A stretch of DNA of 64,000 nucleotides from Compostibacter hankyongensis (GTDB lineage Bacteria > Bacteroidota > Bacteroidia > Chitinophagales > Chitinophagaceae). The position numbers were made by a program, and so were the translations under genes. Below the pieces are notes generated by a model, which saw only the letters and a list, made by a program, of their open reading frames with translations, made no database searches and was not told the DNA's origin. Each line of letters starts with the position of its first letter. The stretch's first letter is position 1. Below, piece after piece: positions 34,246 to 43,898 of the stretch. The DNA lies in NCBI RefSeq assembly GCF_039541075.1, contig NZ_BAABFN010000001.1, positions 434,001-498,000 on the forward strand, written 5' to 3'.

Positions 34246-36231
34246 TTATCCTTCACCTTTCACCTCCCCCTTCAGGGGGTTGGGGGGTGTGGCAAAGCGG
34301 TACAATATCCGGCAGAGCAGCAGGAATGCCGCTACTCCTAAAATATCTCCCCAGACGCCCATTTTTTCCGCTATGCCGGTATGAAACACCGATATCAGGC
34401 TGCGGGGCGATCCGTCGGGTCCTGTCCCGATGTTGGTGCCGATCATGAGCGCAATGAGGATGCCGGTAAGCGCCCCGCCCGCGATCAGCCCCGAGCTGAA
34501 GAGGGCGCCCGGTCCGGCTTCGGATTCTTCGGTCTTGTTTTTCCTTTTACGGTCTACCAGCCATTTTACAACACCGCCGGCAAAGATGGGAGCGGTGGTG
34601 GAGAGCGGCAGATAAGCGCCTACGGCAAAAGCCAGTGAATTTACCCCGCACAGCTCCATGACGGCTGCGATGCCCATACCGGTGATCACCAGCCCCCAGG
34701 GCAGATCATGGCTCAGCAATCCTTTTATGACGGTCGCCATCAGGGTGGCCTGGGGCGCCGGCAGCGGGTTGGGATGTGCAGCGGTGACGGGGCCGATGCC
34801 GAGGGTGCGGTTGAGCAGCAGCAGGGTAAAGCCTACCGCCAGCACGGATACCGCCACACCGATGATCATTCCCAGCTGTTGCTTTAACGGTGTCGCCCCA
34901 ACGATATAACCGGTCTTCAGGTCCTGCGACGTAGCCCCCGCATTGGCGGCGGCGATACAGACGATGGACCCGATCACCAGGGCGATGGGCTGGTAGGCAT
35001 CGCCGGTCCAGCCGATGCCGACAAAGATCAGCGCGGTGGCCATCAGCGTGGCGATGGTCATCCCCGAAACCGGGTTGGAGGAGGAGCCAATCAGCCCGAC
35101 GATACGGGAGGACACCGTTACAAAAAAGAACCCGAACAGCACGATCATCACGGCCGAGAGCAGGTTGGTGGGGATAGAGGGGATGACCGTCATAAAGATG
35201 ATCAGCGCCAGGCTGCCCAGCAGCACCCAGATCATCGGGATATCCTTTTCCGTGCGATGGGCTTCTTCCTCGGTTTCGCGGCGGCGTTCCCGGAAGTCCC
35301 GGAGCGAATCGCGGAAGGCGCTGACGATGGTCGGCAACGTTTTGACCAGGGTGACGATGCCCCCGAAGGTTACGGCTCCGGCCCCGATATAGCGGATGTA
35401 CTGGCTCCATATCTCATCGGGCGACATCTGCGAGATGAGCTTTGTTTTTTCAGGCAGAAAAGGTTGAGTAAGGCTGTCGCCCAGCAGGGTGATCAGCGGG
35501 GTCAGCACCAGGGCGGACAGCACTCCGCCGGCGACCATGATGCCCGCGATGCGGGGTCCGATGATATACCCCACGCCCAGCAGCTCGGGAGTGATCTCGC
35601 CGTTTACCGTACCGTTGGGCAGGGCGGACCGCCGGCTGAACACATAGGCCGGTACATCTTTCCAGAAGCCCAGCACAGACATCAGCAGTTTATACAAAAA
35701 GGCGATGCCCAGTCCGTAGTATACCCTTTTGGCAAGGTTACCTCCTTTTTCGCCTGCGATCAGCACGTCCGCGCAGGCCGTGCCCTCGGGATAGGGCAGC
35801 TTGCCGTGTTCCTTGACGATCAGCGAACGGCGCAGCGGGATCATGAACAGCACACCCAGCACGCCCCCGGCCAGGGCCAGCACGAAGATCTGGAAGTACC
35901 GGAAATACGCCTCGCCGCCGGACAGGAACAGCAGCGCGGGGATCGTAAATACCACGCCGGAAGCCACCGATTCCCCCGCAGAGCCGATGGTCTGCACGAT
36001 ATTGGATTCGAGTATGGTGGCCTTCCCCAGCTTCTTGAACACCGATATGGCCAGCACGGCTATGGGAATGGAGGCGCTGACGGTCAGGCCTACCTTGAGC
36101 CCGAGATAGCAGGAGGCGGCGCCGAAGACGATGCCGAACACGGCCCCCAGCAAAATGGCGCGGGGGGTAAACTCGGGGATGAAATCCCGCGGGGAGATGT
36201 AAGGCTTGAAGTCAGGTTTGGGTTCAGACAT
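34246..36231 (-). CDS. OPT family oligopeptide transporter
   Basis: A 661-residue membrane protein with about 15 helices. OPT family traits are the N-terminal ISPRDFIPEFTPRAILLGAVFG, the block PEGTACADVLIAGEKGG and late GTSQDLKTGYIVGATPLKQQ-like segment. It imports oligopeptides or metal-peptide complexes with protons. It is downstream of a POT peptide transporter in the same direction, making a peptide-uptake pair. The last codons (KGEVKGEG) are themselves written by AAAGG-type heptamers. Confidence 0.93.
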   Translation of the reverse strand: MSEPKPDFKPYISPRDFIPEFTPRAILLGAVFGIVFGAASCYLGLKVGLTVSASIPIAVLAISVFKKLGKATILESNIVQTIGSAGESVASGVVFTIPALLFLSGGEAYFRYFQIFVLALAGGVLGVLFMIPLRRSLIVKEHGKLPYPEGTACADVLIAGEKGGNLAKRVYYGLGIAFLYKLLMSVLGFWKDVPAYVFSRRSALPNGTVNGEITPELLGVGYIIGPRIAGIMVAGGVLSALVLTPLITLLGDSLTQPFLPEKTKLISQMSPDEIWSQYIRYIGAGAVTFGGIVTLVKTLPTIVSAFRDSLRDFRERRRETEEEAHRTEKDIPMIWVLLGSLALIIFMTVIPSIPTNLLSAVMIVLFGFFFVTVSSRIVGLIGSSSNPVSGMTIATLMATALIFVGIGWTGDAYQPIALVIGSIVCIAAANAGATSQDLKTGYIVGATPLKQQLGMIIGVAVSVLAVGFTLLLLNRTLGIGPVTAAHPNPLPAPQATLMATVIKGLLSHDLPWGLVITGMGIAAVMELCGVNSLAFAVGAYLPLSTTAPIFAGGVVKWLVDRKRKNKTEESEAGPGALFSSGLIAGGALTGILIALMIGTNIGTGPDGSPRSLISVFHTGIAEKMGVWGDILGVAAFLLLCRILYRFATPPNPLKGEVKGEG

Positions 36232-36258
36232 GAGGTGAAAGGTTAAAGGTAAAGAGAC

Positions 36259-37929
36259 CTAATCCGATCCCGTTTTTTCCCGGATCACCCGGCCCAGCCA
36301 TTTGCTCATCATGAACATGATGGTAGCGGCCACGGCGGCGGAGATCACCAGGATCAGGAAATAGTTTTCCTTATCAATAAAGCTGTCCCAGAAGGTGGCC
36401 ATCAGGCCGGCCAGCTTACCGGCAATGGAATTGACCAGGAACCAGGCGCCCATCATCAGGGCGGTAATCCGCCCGGGTGAGAGCTTGGACACCATGGACA
36501 GCCCGATAGGGCTCACCAGCAGCTCCCCGATGGTGAACAGCGCATAGGTGGAGATCAGCCAGATCATGCTTGACTTGTCGTGATAAATATCTGTGGAGAG
36601 CACGGCGATCACCATGAGCAGGGAAGAAAGTCCCGCCACCAGAATGCCCAGCCCTACCTTCACCGGCGTGGAAGGTTCCTTTTTTCGCCGCGCCAGCCAG
36701 GAGAAGAGGGCCACCAGCAAAGGGGTAAAAAAGACGATGAAAAAGGGATTGACCGACTGGAATATCTCGGTGGAGATCAGCTTCAGCTGCCCGTCTCCCG
36801 GCCACTGGTCCTGCGGCAGGTTCTGGAAATAAGGATCCGGCCCCTGCGTCAGGAGGGTCTCGCCGCTGCTGTCGGTGGCGGCCCGGAAATACGCATCGAC
36901 GCGGGTGACCGTATGCGGCTGGGTGGTCACCGGCTGCAGCATGCCAAAGGGCTGCAGCACGTTCTCGGCAGCCGGAGATATCTCCCGGGAGGTGTACTGG
37001 TCGGCCCAGATGGTCAGGCCGGTGCTGTTCTGGTTGTAGATCACCCAGAAAACGATCGATACCAGGAAAAAGGCAAACAGAGCGCCCAGGCCGCGTTTGT
37101 CTTCCCGGGAGGACCGTATGTACAGGCTTACATAAAAGATAACGATGGGCACGCAGGCGAACATAAAGGCGTCGTTGGAGGGCGTGCCGAAAAGCGTATG
37201 CCCGAGGATATCCTTCATAAACCAGCCCAGCGTGGCGGTCAGGATAGCCGGGAGGAACACGCCGCCGAAAATCGCGCCCAGCGACATGTCTCCTTTTTCT
37301 TTCGGTTTGATGACATCCCCTTCCTTGACATGCTTCATGCTGCCGATGAACCAGATCAGACCGATGGTCATGCCCACCCCGGCAGCGGCAAAGGCGTATC
37401 CCCACCCATAATGATTACGCATATAGGCGGCCACGAAATTGCAGACAAAGGCGCCGGTATTTACGCCCATATAAAAGATGTTGTAGGCGACGTCTTTTTT
37501 GGGCTTCAGGTCCTCCCGGTTATAGATGTTCCCGAGGAGGGTGCTGATGTTGGGCTTGAAAAATCCGTTGCCGATAATAATGGAGAGCAGGGAAATGTAC
37601 ATGGCGGTATCCCCGGGTATGGCCAGCCCGTAATAACCTGCCGCCAGCAATATTCCTCCCAGGATAATGGCCCGGCGGTAACCGAGGATGCGGTCGGCCA
37701 GCAGTCCTCCTATAAAAGGAGTCAGATAAACCAGTGCAATATAGGAGCCGACAAGATCGGCGGCCTTCCGGGTATCAAAGCCTTTTCCTCCCTGGCTTAC
37801 GGGATCGATGAGGTATAACAGGAAAATGCCGACCATCAGGTAATAGCCGAACCTTTCCCACATTTCGGTAAAAAAACAGACATAAAGGGCCTTGGGATGC
37901 CCTTTTTTTGGCGTTAAAGTTTGTTCCAT
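36259..37929 (-). CDS. Proton-dependent peptide transporter, POT/PTR2 family
   Basis: A 556-residue MFS protein with 12-14 helices. The POT signature is ERFGYYLMVGIFLLYL near the N-terminus (ExxER-like region FTEMWERFGYY) and NIGAFVCNF-like block GVNTGAFVCNF. It imports di- and tripeptides with protons. An insert with periplasmic character lies between helices (about residues 310-390). The gap to the OPT gene is 27 bp and contains an AAAGG heptamer array. Confidence 0.93.
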   Translation of the reverse strand: MEQTLTPKKGHPKALYVCFFTEMWERFGYYLMVGIFLLYLIDPVSQGGKGFDTRKAADLVGSYIALVYLTPFIGGLLADRILGYRRAIILGGILLAAGYYGLAIPGDTAMYISLLSIIIGNGFFKPNISTLLGNIYNREDLKPKKDVAYNIFYMGVNTGAFVCNFVAAYMRNHYGWGYAFAAAGVGMTIGLIWFIGSMKHVKEGDVIKPKEKGDMSLGAIFGGVFLPAILTATLGWFMKDILGHTLFGTPSNDAFMFACVPIVIFYVSLYIRSSREDKRGLGALFAFFLVSIVFWVIYNQNSTGLTIWADQYTSREISPAAENVLQPFGMLQPVTTQPHTVTRVDAYFRAATDSSGETLLTQGPDPYFQNLPQDQWPGDGQLKLISTEIFQSVNPFFIVFFTPLLVALFSWLARRKKEPSTPVKVGLGILVAGLSSLLMVIAVLSTDIYHDKSSMIWLISTYALFTIGELLVSPIGLSMVSKLSPGRITALMMGAWFLVNSIAGKLAGLMATFWDSFIDKENYFLILVISAAVAATIMFMMSKWLGRVIREKTGSD

Positions 37930-38041
37930 ACAAGTGGTTTATGCGTTCAAGAACTTGAGGAATAAAAAAACGGCACTGTTTCAGGGGCGGAAGGTAACGT
38001 AATTCTCCTTAAAAAACCCCGTGATTGAAGGACGACTGTAT

Positions 38042-38049
38042 TACATTTG
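38042..38049 (+). promoter_or_regulatory. Probable purD promoter, -7 element
   Basis: TACATTTG, a perfect TAnnTTTG, 34 bases before the purD start; no well-placed -33 TTG. Confidence 0.45.
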
Positions 38050-38083
38050 CAGCACCTGAATCGGATAAACCACGGAGAAAAAG

Positions 38084-39358
38084 ATGAATATCTTATTACT
38101 TGGAAGCGGCGGGCGGGAACATGCATTGGCCTGGAAGCTGCGGCAAAGCCCGGATTGCGGAGCATTATATATTGCGCCTGGAAACGCCGGCACAGCAGGG
38201 TGCGGCACCAATGTCCCCATAGCGGTTCACGATTTTGAACGGCTGGCGGCCTTCTGTCTGGAGCACGATATACAGCTGCTCATCCCCGGTTCCGAAGAAC
38301 CCCTCGTGGCAGGCATCTACGATTATTTCGGGGAAAGGGAAGCGCTGCGCGCCATCCAGGTGATCGGCCCCTCCCGGGAGGGCGCCCGTCTCGAAGGCAG
38401 CAAGGCTTTTGCAAAAGCCTTTATGGAGCGTCACGGCATTCCCACAGCCGCCTACCGGGAGTTTACCGCGGAAGACTACGAAGCGGGAAAGCAGTACCTG
38501 CGGGAGCATGCGCTGCCCGTGGTCCTGAAGGCCGACGGCCTGGCCGCCGGCAAAGGCGTCGTGATCTGCGACACGCACGAGGCCGCCCTTGAGGTATTCG
38601 GACAGATGCTGCAGGAGGCCCGCTTTGGCGAGGCAGGCAAAAAAGTGGTGGTCGAAGCCTTTCTTTCGGGGATAGAGCTTTCCGTGTTTGTGCTGACCGA
38701 CGGTCGCTCTTATGTGCTGCTGCCGGAAGCCAAAGACTATAAACGGATCGGCGCCGGAGATACCGGGCCCAATACAGGCGGCATGGGAGCCGTATCCCCG
38801 GTGCCTTTTGCCGACGCGGCTTTTATGGAGCGGGTGGAAAATCGTATCATCCGTCCCACCATAGCGGGGCTTGCCGCGGAAAATATTGATTATAAAGGAT
38901 TTATATTTTTCGGTTTGATCAAGGTAGGGGAAGAGCCCTTTGTGATCGAATACAATTGCCGTATGGGCGATCCGGAAACCGAGGTGGTGATGCCCCGGCT
39001 GGAGGCCGATCTGCTTGCCCTTTTGTCGGCGGTTAAAACGGGCCGTCTTTCGGAAGTGCCGGTGTCTTTTGAGAAACGTACAGCCGCCACGGTCATGCTG
39101 GTATCCGGAGGATATCCCGGCGGCTATGATAAGGGAAAGACCATTACCGGTCTGGATCAGGTAAGGGACAGCCGGGTGTTCCATGCGGGTACGCGGGCCG
39201 AGGGCGATACCGTCGTCACAAACGGGGGCCGGGTACTGGCCATTACTTCGCTGGCCGGCGATCTGAAGACGGCGCTGGAACGGTCCAATGCCTGTGCAGC
39301 GCAGATCTGTTTTGACAAAAAATATTTTCGCAGCGACATAGGATGGGAGTTTCTATAA
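38084..39358 (+). CDS. purD: Phosphoribosylamine--glycine ligase
   Basis: A 424-residue ATP-grasp enzyme that joins glycine to phosphoribosylamine in the second step of purine synthesis. It starts with MNILLLGSGGREHALAWKL, has VVLKADGLAAGKGV, the family signature GDTGPNTGGMGA and RMGDPETEVVMPRL. Length is normal. No other pur gene is next to it, and mreB follows 91 bp downstream. Confidence 0.97.
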   Translation: MNILLLGSGGREHALAWKLRQSPDCGALYIAPGNAGTAGCGTNVPIAVHDFERLAAFCLEHDIQLLIPGSEEPLVAGIYDYFGEREALRAIQVIGPSREGARLEGSKAFAKAFMERHGIPTAAYREFTAEDYEAGKQYLREHALPVVLKADGLAAGKGVVICDTHEAALEVFGQMLQEARFGEAGKKVVVEAFLSGIELSVFVLTDGRSYVLLPEAKDYKRIGAGDTGPNTGGMGAVSPVPFADAAFMERVENRIIRPTIAGLAAENIDYKGFIFFGLIKVGEEPFVIEYNCRMGDPETEVVMPRLEADLLALLSAVKTGRLSEVPVSFEKRTAATVMLVSGGYPGGYDKGKTITGLDQVRDSRVFHAGTRAEGDTVVTNGGRVLAITSLAGDLKTALERSNACAAQICFDKKYFRSDIGWEFL

Positions 39359-39449
39359 AATTGATCGCCCTCATCATAAAACGGCTACTTTTTCGTTAAA
39401 AAAGGTCATTTTTGCAAAAGATTACTTAAACCGCACACAAAGCTATTAA

Positions 39450-40472
39450 ATGGGATTGTTCAACTTCCTGACGCAAGAAATTGCCATAGACCTCGGCACT
39501 GCGAATACCCTGATTATACACAACGACGAAGTAGTGGTGGATGAGCCCTCTATCGTGGCCATTGAGCGGGCGAACGGTAAGATTATCGCCGTAGGGAAGA
39601 AGGCCATGATGATGCACGAGAAAACGCATGAGTATCTCCGCACCATCCGTCCCCTGCGCGATGGTGTGATCGCGGATTTCAATGCGGCGGAAAGCATGTT
39701 GCGCGAGATGATCAAGATGGTATATCCCAGAAAGCCGTTGTTTTCTCCCAGCTGGAAGATGGTGATCTGTATCCCTTCCAGCATTACGGAAGTGGAAAAG
39801 CGCGCCGTGCGCGATTCGGCCGAGCAGGCCGGCGCCAAGGAAGTATATCTTATCCACGAGCCGATGGCCGCGGCCCTCGGTATCGGCATCGATGTGGAAG
39901 AGCCGGTAGGTAATATGATCATAGATATAGGCGGTGGTACTACCGGTATTTCAGTCATCGCGCTGGCGGGCATCGTATGCGACCAGTCCATCCGCATCGC
40001 CGGCGATGAGTTTACCGCCGATATCATGGAGGCCCTGCGCCGCTATCACAGCCTGCTGATCGGAGAACGCACCGCGGAGCAGATCAAGATACAGATCGGA
40101 TCGGCCCTGAAGGAGCTGGATACGCCGCCGGACGATATTCCGGTGAACGGGCGCGACCTCGTGACCGGTATTCCCAAGCAAATCATGGTATCTTACCAGG
40201 AAATAGCAGAAGCCCTGGATAAATCTATTTTCAAAATAGAAGAAGCGATCCTGAAAGCGCTGGAGACCACGCCTCCCGAGCTGGCCGCGGATATTTACCG
40301 GCGGGGGCTGTATCTCACGGGCGGGGGAGCGCTCCTGCGCGGACTGGATAAACGGCTGTCCCAGAAGATAAAGCTGCCGGTACATGTGGCGGATGATCCG
40401 CTGAGGGCAGTGGTGCGGGGCACCGGCATATCCCTGAAGCATATCGGCAAATACCCCTTCCTGATGCAGTAG
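39450..40472 (+). CDS. mreB: Rod shape-determining protein MreB
   Basis: A 340-residue bacterial actin. ATP-binding motifs are IDLGTANT at the N-terminus, VGNMIIDIGGGTTGISVIAL in the middle and YLTGGGALLRGLD near the end. It forms filaments under the inner membrane that guide the elongasome. It is the first gene of mreB-mreC-mreD-mrdA-rodA. A one-mismatch -7 element (CATTTTTG, 39407-39414) lies upstream. Confidence 0.97.
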   Translation: MGLFNFLTQEIAIDLGTANTLIIHNDEVVVDEPSIVAIERANGKIIAVGKKAMMMHEKTHEYLRTIRPLRDGVIADFNAAESMLREMIKMVYPRKPLFSPSWKMVICIPSSITEVEKRAVRDSAEQAGAKEVYLIHEPMAAALGIGIDVEEPVGNMIIDIGGGTTGISVIALAGIVCDQSIRIAGDEFTADIMEALRRYHSLLIGERTAEQIKIQIGSALKELDTPPDDIPVNGRDLVTGIPKQIMVSYQEIAEALDKSIFKIEEAILKALETTPPELAADIYRRGLYLTGGGALLRGLDKRLSQKIKLPVHVADDPLRAVVRGTGISLKHIGKYPFLMQ

Positions 40473-40478
40473 GAAAGG

Positions 40479-40542
40479 TAAAATCCGGAACCCGGTCCTC
40501 CGGGACCTGCCGGTTCGCAGCCGGCCCCGGTTTTGGATTTTA
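40479..40542 (+). promoter_or_regulatory. Large predicted RNA structure between mreB and mreC
   Basis: TAAAATCC (40479-40486) pairs with GGATTTTA (40535-40542) to close a domain holding two inner hairpins, GGTCC/GGACC and GCCGG/CCGGC. It starts 6 bp after the mreB stop and ends 17 bp before the mreC start. Confidence 0.55.
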
Positions 40543-40559
40543 TTTCAAAATTTCTTGTT

Positions 40560-41399
40560 GTGAGAAACCTGATCATATTCATAAGGCGGTATTTCAACTT
40601 CTTCCTGTTTCTGGTGATTGAGATATTCTGCCTCGTGCTGGTGTTCAGGAACAACAATTATCAGCGCGCTACCGTGCTGAACTCTGCCAACCGGGTTACC
40701 GCCGGCCTCTACAAAAAATATAACGCTATCCAGTATTATTTCCACCTGAAAGCCATCAACGACAGTCTCGCGGTGGAAAATGACCGCCTGCGCAACCAGC
40801 TGCTGCGGGATTTCCGTACTGCCGATACGCTGGCGGACCAGGTAAAGGAAATATCCGACACCGCCGGCCGCCGCAAGTACCTGTACATGCCGGCCCGTGT
40901 GGTGAACAACTCCGTCAACACGCTGGTCAACTACATCACCATAGAGCGGGGATCCGAGGAAGGGGTGACGCCCAACATGGCCGTCATCAGCGCCACGGGC
41001 GTGGCCGGTATCGTCCGCAGTGTGAGCGATCATTATGCGGTAGCCATCTCCCTGCTGAACAAAGACAGCCGGATCAGCGCCAGGCTGACCCGTACCGGTA
41101 ATTTCGGGTCCGTACGCTGGAACGGCCGGAACCCGCGCTACGGCACGCTCACGGATATCCCGCGCAATGTAAAGGTGTACAAGAACGATTCGGTGGTGAC
41201 CAGCGGCTATTCCACCATTTTCCCGGAAGGGCTGCTGATCGGGTATGTGGAAGGGTTCACCGAACAGAAGTCGAGTAATTTTCATACTATCCGTATCCGT
41301 TTTGCCACCGATTTTTACCGGTTGCAATACGTATCGGTGATCCGTAACCTGATGAGCGAGGAACAAAAAAAGCTGGAAGCGTCCGTGCCCCATGAGTAG
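40560..41399 (+). CDS. mreC: Rod shape-determining protein MreC
   Basis: A 279-residue protein with one N-terminal transmembrane helix, a coiled coil near residues 65-95 and two beta domains (LVNYITIERGSEEGVTPNMAVIS, GVAGIVRSVSDHYA). It links MreB to the periplasmic elongation machinery. I place the start at the GTG at 40560 (MRNLIIFIRRYFNFF); the TTG at 40533 lies inside the predicted RNA structure. It overlaps mreD by 8 bases. Confidence 0.92.
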   Translation: MRNLIIFIRRYFNFFLFLVIEIFCLVLVFRNNNYQRATVLNSANRVTAGLYKKYNAIQYYFHLKAINDSLAVENDRLRNQLLRDFRTADTLADQVKEISDTAGRRKYLYMPARVVNNSVNTLVNYITIERGSEEGVTPNMAVISATGVAGIVRSVSDHYAVAISLLNKDSRISARLTRTGNFGSVRWNGRNPRYGTLTDIPRNVKVYKNDSVVTSGYSTIFPEGLLIGYVEGFTEQKSSNFHTIRIRFATDFYRLQYVSVIRNLMSEEQKKLEASVPHE

Positions 41400-41907
41400 C
41401 CTGATGAAAAATATAATCCGCTTTGTGCTGCTGTTGCTGCTGCAGGTTTTTGTGCTGAATAAAGTGTTGATCCACGAATTTGTCAATCCCTATCTTTACC
41501 TGCTGTTCGTGCTGCTGCTGCCTTTCAGCATGCCGCGCGCCGCATTGTTGCTCTGCGGTTTGCTCATGGGGCTTACGCTCGACATGTTTATGAACACGCC
41601 GGGCATGCATGCGGCGGCCTGTGTGCTGATCGCGTTCCTCCGGCCTTTTATCATCAACCTGCTCGCTCCCCAGGGCGGATTTGACCTTACGCAGAAAGAT
41701 CCTTCCGTCACCACCATGGGCTGGGTACCCTTTACGGTCTATGCCACCATCCTGGTGCTGGTGCATCATATCGCCTATTTTGCGCTGGAGGTATATGGCT
41801 TTTCCAATCCCCTGTACTTCGTGCTGAAGACGCTGCTGTCTGCGGCGGTGTCGCTCGGCCTCATCCTGGTTTTCGAAATGTTGTTTGCGGTCCGTCCGGG
41901 GAAATGA
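41392..41907 (+). CDS. mreD: Rod shape-determining protein MreD
   Basis: A 171-residue protein with five or six transmembrane segments and little loop sequence, typical of MreD. The pattern FVNPYLYLLFVLLLPFSMPR and LLMGLTLDMFMNTPGMHAAACV matches the family in Bacteroidota. It overlaps mreC by 8 bases and is followed by mrdA after 56 bp, where a perfect -7 element TAGGTTTG (41933-41940) may give an internal promoter. Confidence 0.9.
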   Translation: MSSLMKNIIRFVLLLLLQVFVLNKVLIHEFVNPYLYLLFVLLLPFSMPRAALLLCGLLMGLTLDMFMNTPGMHAAACVLIAFLRPFIINLLAPQGGFDLTQKDPSVTTMGWVPFTVYATILVLVHHIAYFALEVYGFSNPLYFVLKTLLSAAVSLGLILVFEMLFAVRPGK

Positions 41908-41963
41908 GGACGGCCAACTGGCAAATTGTATGTAGGTTTGTACCCGAAAATTAATTCGTATCC

Positions 41964-43898
41964 ATGCCGGTATATAACCAGTCGAGGAAGAATGTGATCA
42001 GGGCATTGTTTATTGCGGTGATCTGTATTCTGGGCCTGCGGCTGTTCTACCTGCAGATCATGGAAAAGAAATACCGTCTGCTGGCCACCGCCCAGGCTAT
42101 CCAGCGCAAAACGGTATATCCCACCCGCGGGATCATCTACGACCGTAAAGGTCGCGCCGTGGTCAATAACGACGCTCTCTACGACCTGATGGTCACCCCT
42201 TCCGAGGTGAAATCCCTGGATACGGCATACTTCTGCAGCCTGCTGAACATCGACATCCCTACCTTCCGGACACGCCTGCATCGCGCCATGGTGCGGAACG
42301 GACCGGTGCGCCCTTCCGTATTTGCCCCCCTGTTGCCGCAGGACGTATTTGGCAGGCTGCAGGAAAATATCTACCAGTTTCCGGGATTCGACCTGGTGGA
42401 GAGACCGGTGCGGAACTATCCCTTTGGCGTCGGCGCCCATATTTTCGGATTTATCGGCGAGGTTGATTCCAACGTGATCAAACGAAACAGCCTGTACCAG
42501 GCGGGTGACTTCATCGGGATAACCGGTCTGGAGCAGACCTATGAACCCATCCTGATGGGACAGCGCGGCGTGAATTACGTGGTGCGCGACGTCCGTAACC
42601 GTATCGTTGGCTCTTATGAGAACGGCACCTACGATACGGCGGCCATAGCCGGTAAAAATCTGCACCTGGCGCTGGACATCAAGCTGCAGCAGCTGGGTGA
42701 GGAGCTGCTGCACGGCAAGATCGGCAGCATCATTGCGATCGATCCTCAAACCGGCGGTGTGCTCACCATGGTGAGCAGTCCCGAGTTTGACCCAAACGCG
42801 CTGAAGGGCGCCGAAAAAGGGAACAATTATATCAAGCTGCTGCGCGACCCCGCCAAGCCCCTGTTCAACCGCGCCATACAGGCTGCCTATCCCCCCGGCT
42901 CCACCTTTAAGCCGCTGGATGCGCTGGCGGCGCTCGACCTCGGCGTGATCACCCCGGCATTCGGCATCTCCTGTACCGGCGCTTATTATGGCTGCGGCCG
43001 CGTCATGCATTGCACGGAGCACTGGGCCGGCCATTCCCGAGATCTCCGTACGGCCATCGCCTGGTCCTGCAACTCTTATTTCGCGGATATTTACCGGAAG
43101 ATCATTGACCAGCGGCACAACGTGGTGGCCGGGCTGCAGAGCTGGAAGAAATATATGAATGCCTTCGGGCTGGGGCAGCGCCTGGGCATCGACCTTCCCC
43201 ATGAAGGCACGGGCAATATCCCGGATACGGGTACCTATAACCGCCTTTTCGGGAAAGGGCACTGGAGCTCCTGCTCCATCATCTCCTGCGCCATCGGACA
43301 GGGAGAAGTACTGGAAACGCCGCTGCAGATCGCTAATGCCATGTGCATCATCGGCAATCACGGATACTATTATACGCCGCACTTTGTGGTGAGTGTGGAC
43401 AACGACTCTTCCCTCCTGAGCCCTTTTCATATAAAGCATACGGTAACGCATATCCCGGACGAGATGTACCAGGTGGTGGTCAACGGCATGGAAGACGTGG
43501 TAAAGCAGGGAACGGGCCGGATCGCCCAGATAGAAGGCATTTCCGTTTGCGGTAAAACGGGTACCGCACAGAACCCGCACGGAAAAGACCATTCGCTGTT
43601 TGCCGCATTCGCCCCGAAGGATCATCCCCGCATTGCCATCGCGGTGGTGGTGGAAAATGCCGGTTACGGCGCCACCTACGCCGCTCCTATCGCCAGCCTG
43701 ATGATGGAGCAGTATCTGAAAGATTCCATTCCCTCCGGTCCGCGTACGGAACTGATGAAGCGGATGAAAAATACCACCATCCTGCCCCAGTACCTGCTGG
43801 ATGAAATGAAGCAGATGAAGGCAAAAGACAGTATCCGCATCGTAAAAAAGGAGCGCAGGGAGAAGGCCCGCGAGGTAGCCGTTAACTGGAAGCCATGA
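41964..43898 (+). CDS. mrdA: Penicillin-binding protein 2
   Basis: A 644-residue class B transpeptidase for side-wall peptidoglycan. An N-terminal anchor helix is followed by the dimerisation domain and a transpeptidase domain with SxxK at Ser313 (STFK), SxN at Ser368 (SCN) and KTG at Lys531. All three catalytic motifs are intact. It overlaps rodA by 4 bases (ATGA), so the two partner enzymes are translationally coupled. Confidence 0.96.
   Translation: MPVYNQSRKNVIRALFIAVICILGLRLFYLQIMEKKYRLLATAQAIQRKTVYPTRGIIYDRKGRAVVNNDALYDLMVTPSEVKSLDTAYFCSLLNIDIPTFRTRLHRAMVRNGPVRPSVFAPLLPQDVFGRLQENIYQFPGFDLVERPVRNYPFGVGAHIFGFIGEVDSNVIKRNSLYQAGDFIGITGLEQTYEPILMGQRGVNYVVRDVRNRIVGSYENGTYDTAAIAGKNLHLALDIKLQQLGEELLHGKIGSIIAIDPQTGGVLTMVSSPEFDPNALKGAEKGNNYIKLLRDPAKPLFNRAIQAAYPPGSTFKPLDALAALDLGVITPAFGISCTGAYYGCGRVMHCTEHWAGHSRDLRTAIAWSCNSYFADIYRKIIDQRHNVVAGLQSWKKYMNAFGLGQRLGIDLPHEGTGNIPDTGTYNRLFGKGHWSSCSIISCAIGQGEVLETPLQIANAMCIIGNHGYYYTPHFVVSVDNDSSLLSPFHIKHTVTHIPDEMYQVVVNGMEDVVKQGTGRIAQIEGISVCGKTGTAQNPHGKDHSLFAAFAPKDHPRIAIAVVVENAGYGATYAAPIASLMMEQYLKDSIPSGPRTELMKRMKNTTILPQYLLDEMKQMKAKDSIRIVKKERREKAREVAVNWKP

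Noticed and set aside
40533..40559. TTG start for mreC
   Set aside because: It lies in the right arm of the predicted RNA structure; the GTG at 40560 gives the usual MreC N-terminus.
41775..43625. 616-residue open frame opposite mrdA
   Set aside because: mrdA has all catalytic motifs in the other strand; this is a codon-bias artefact.
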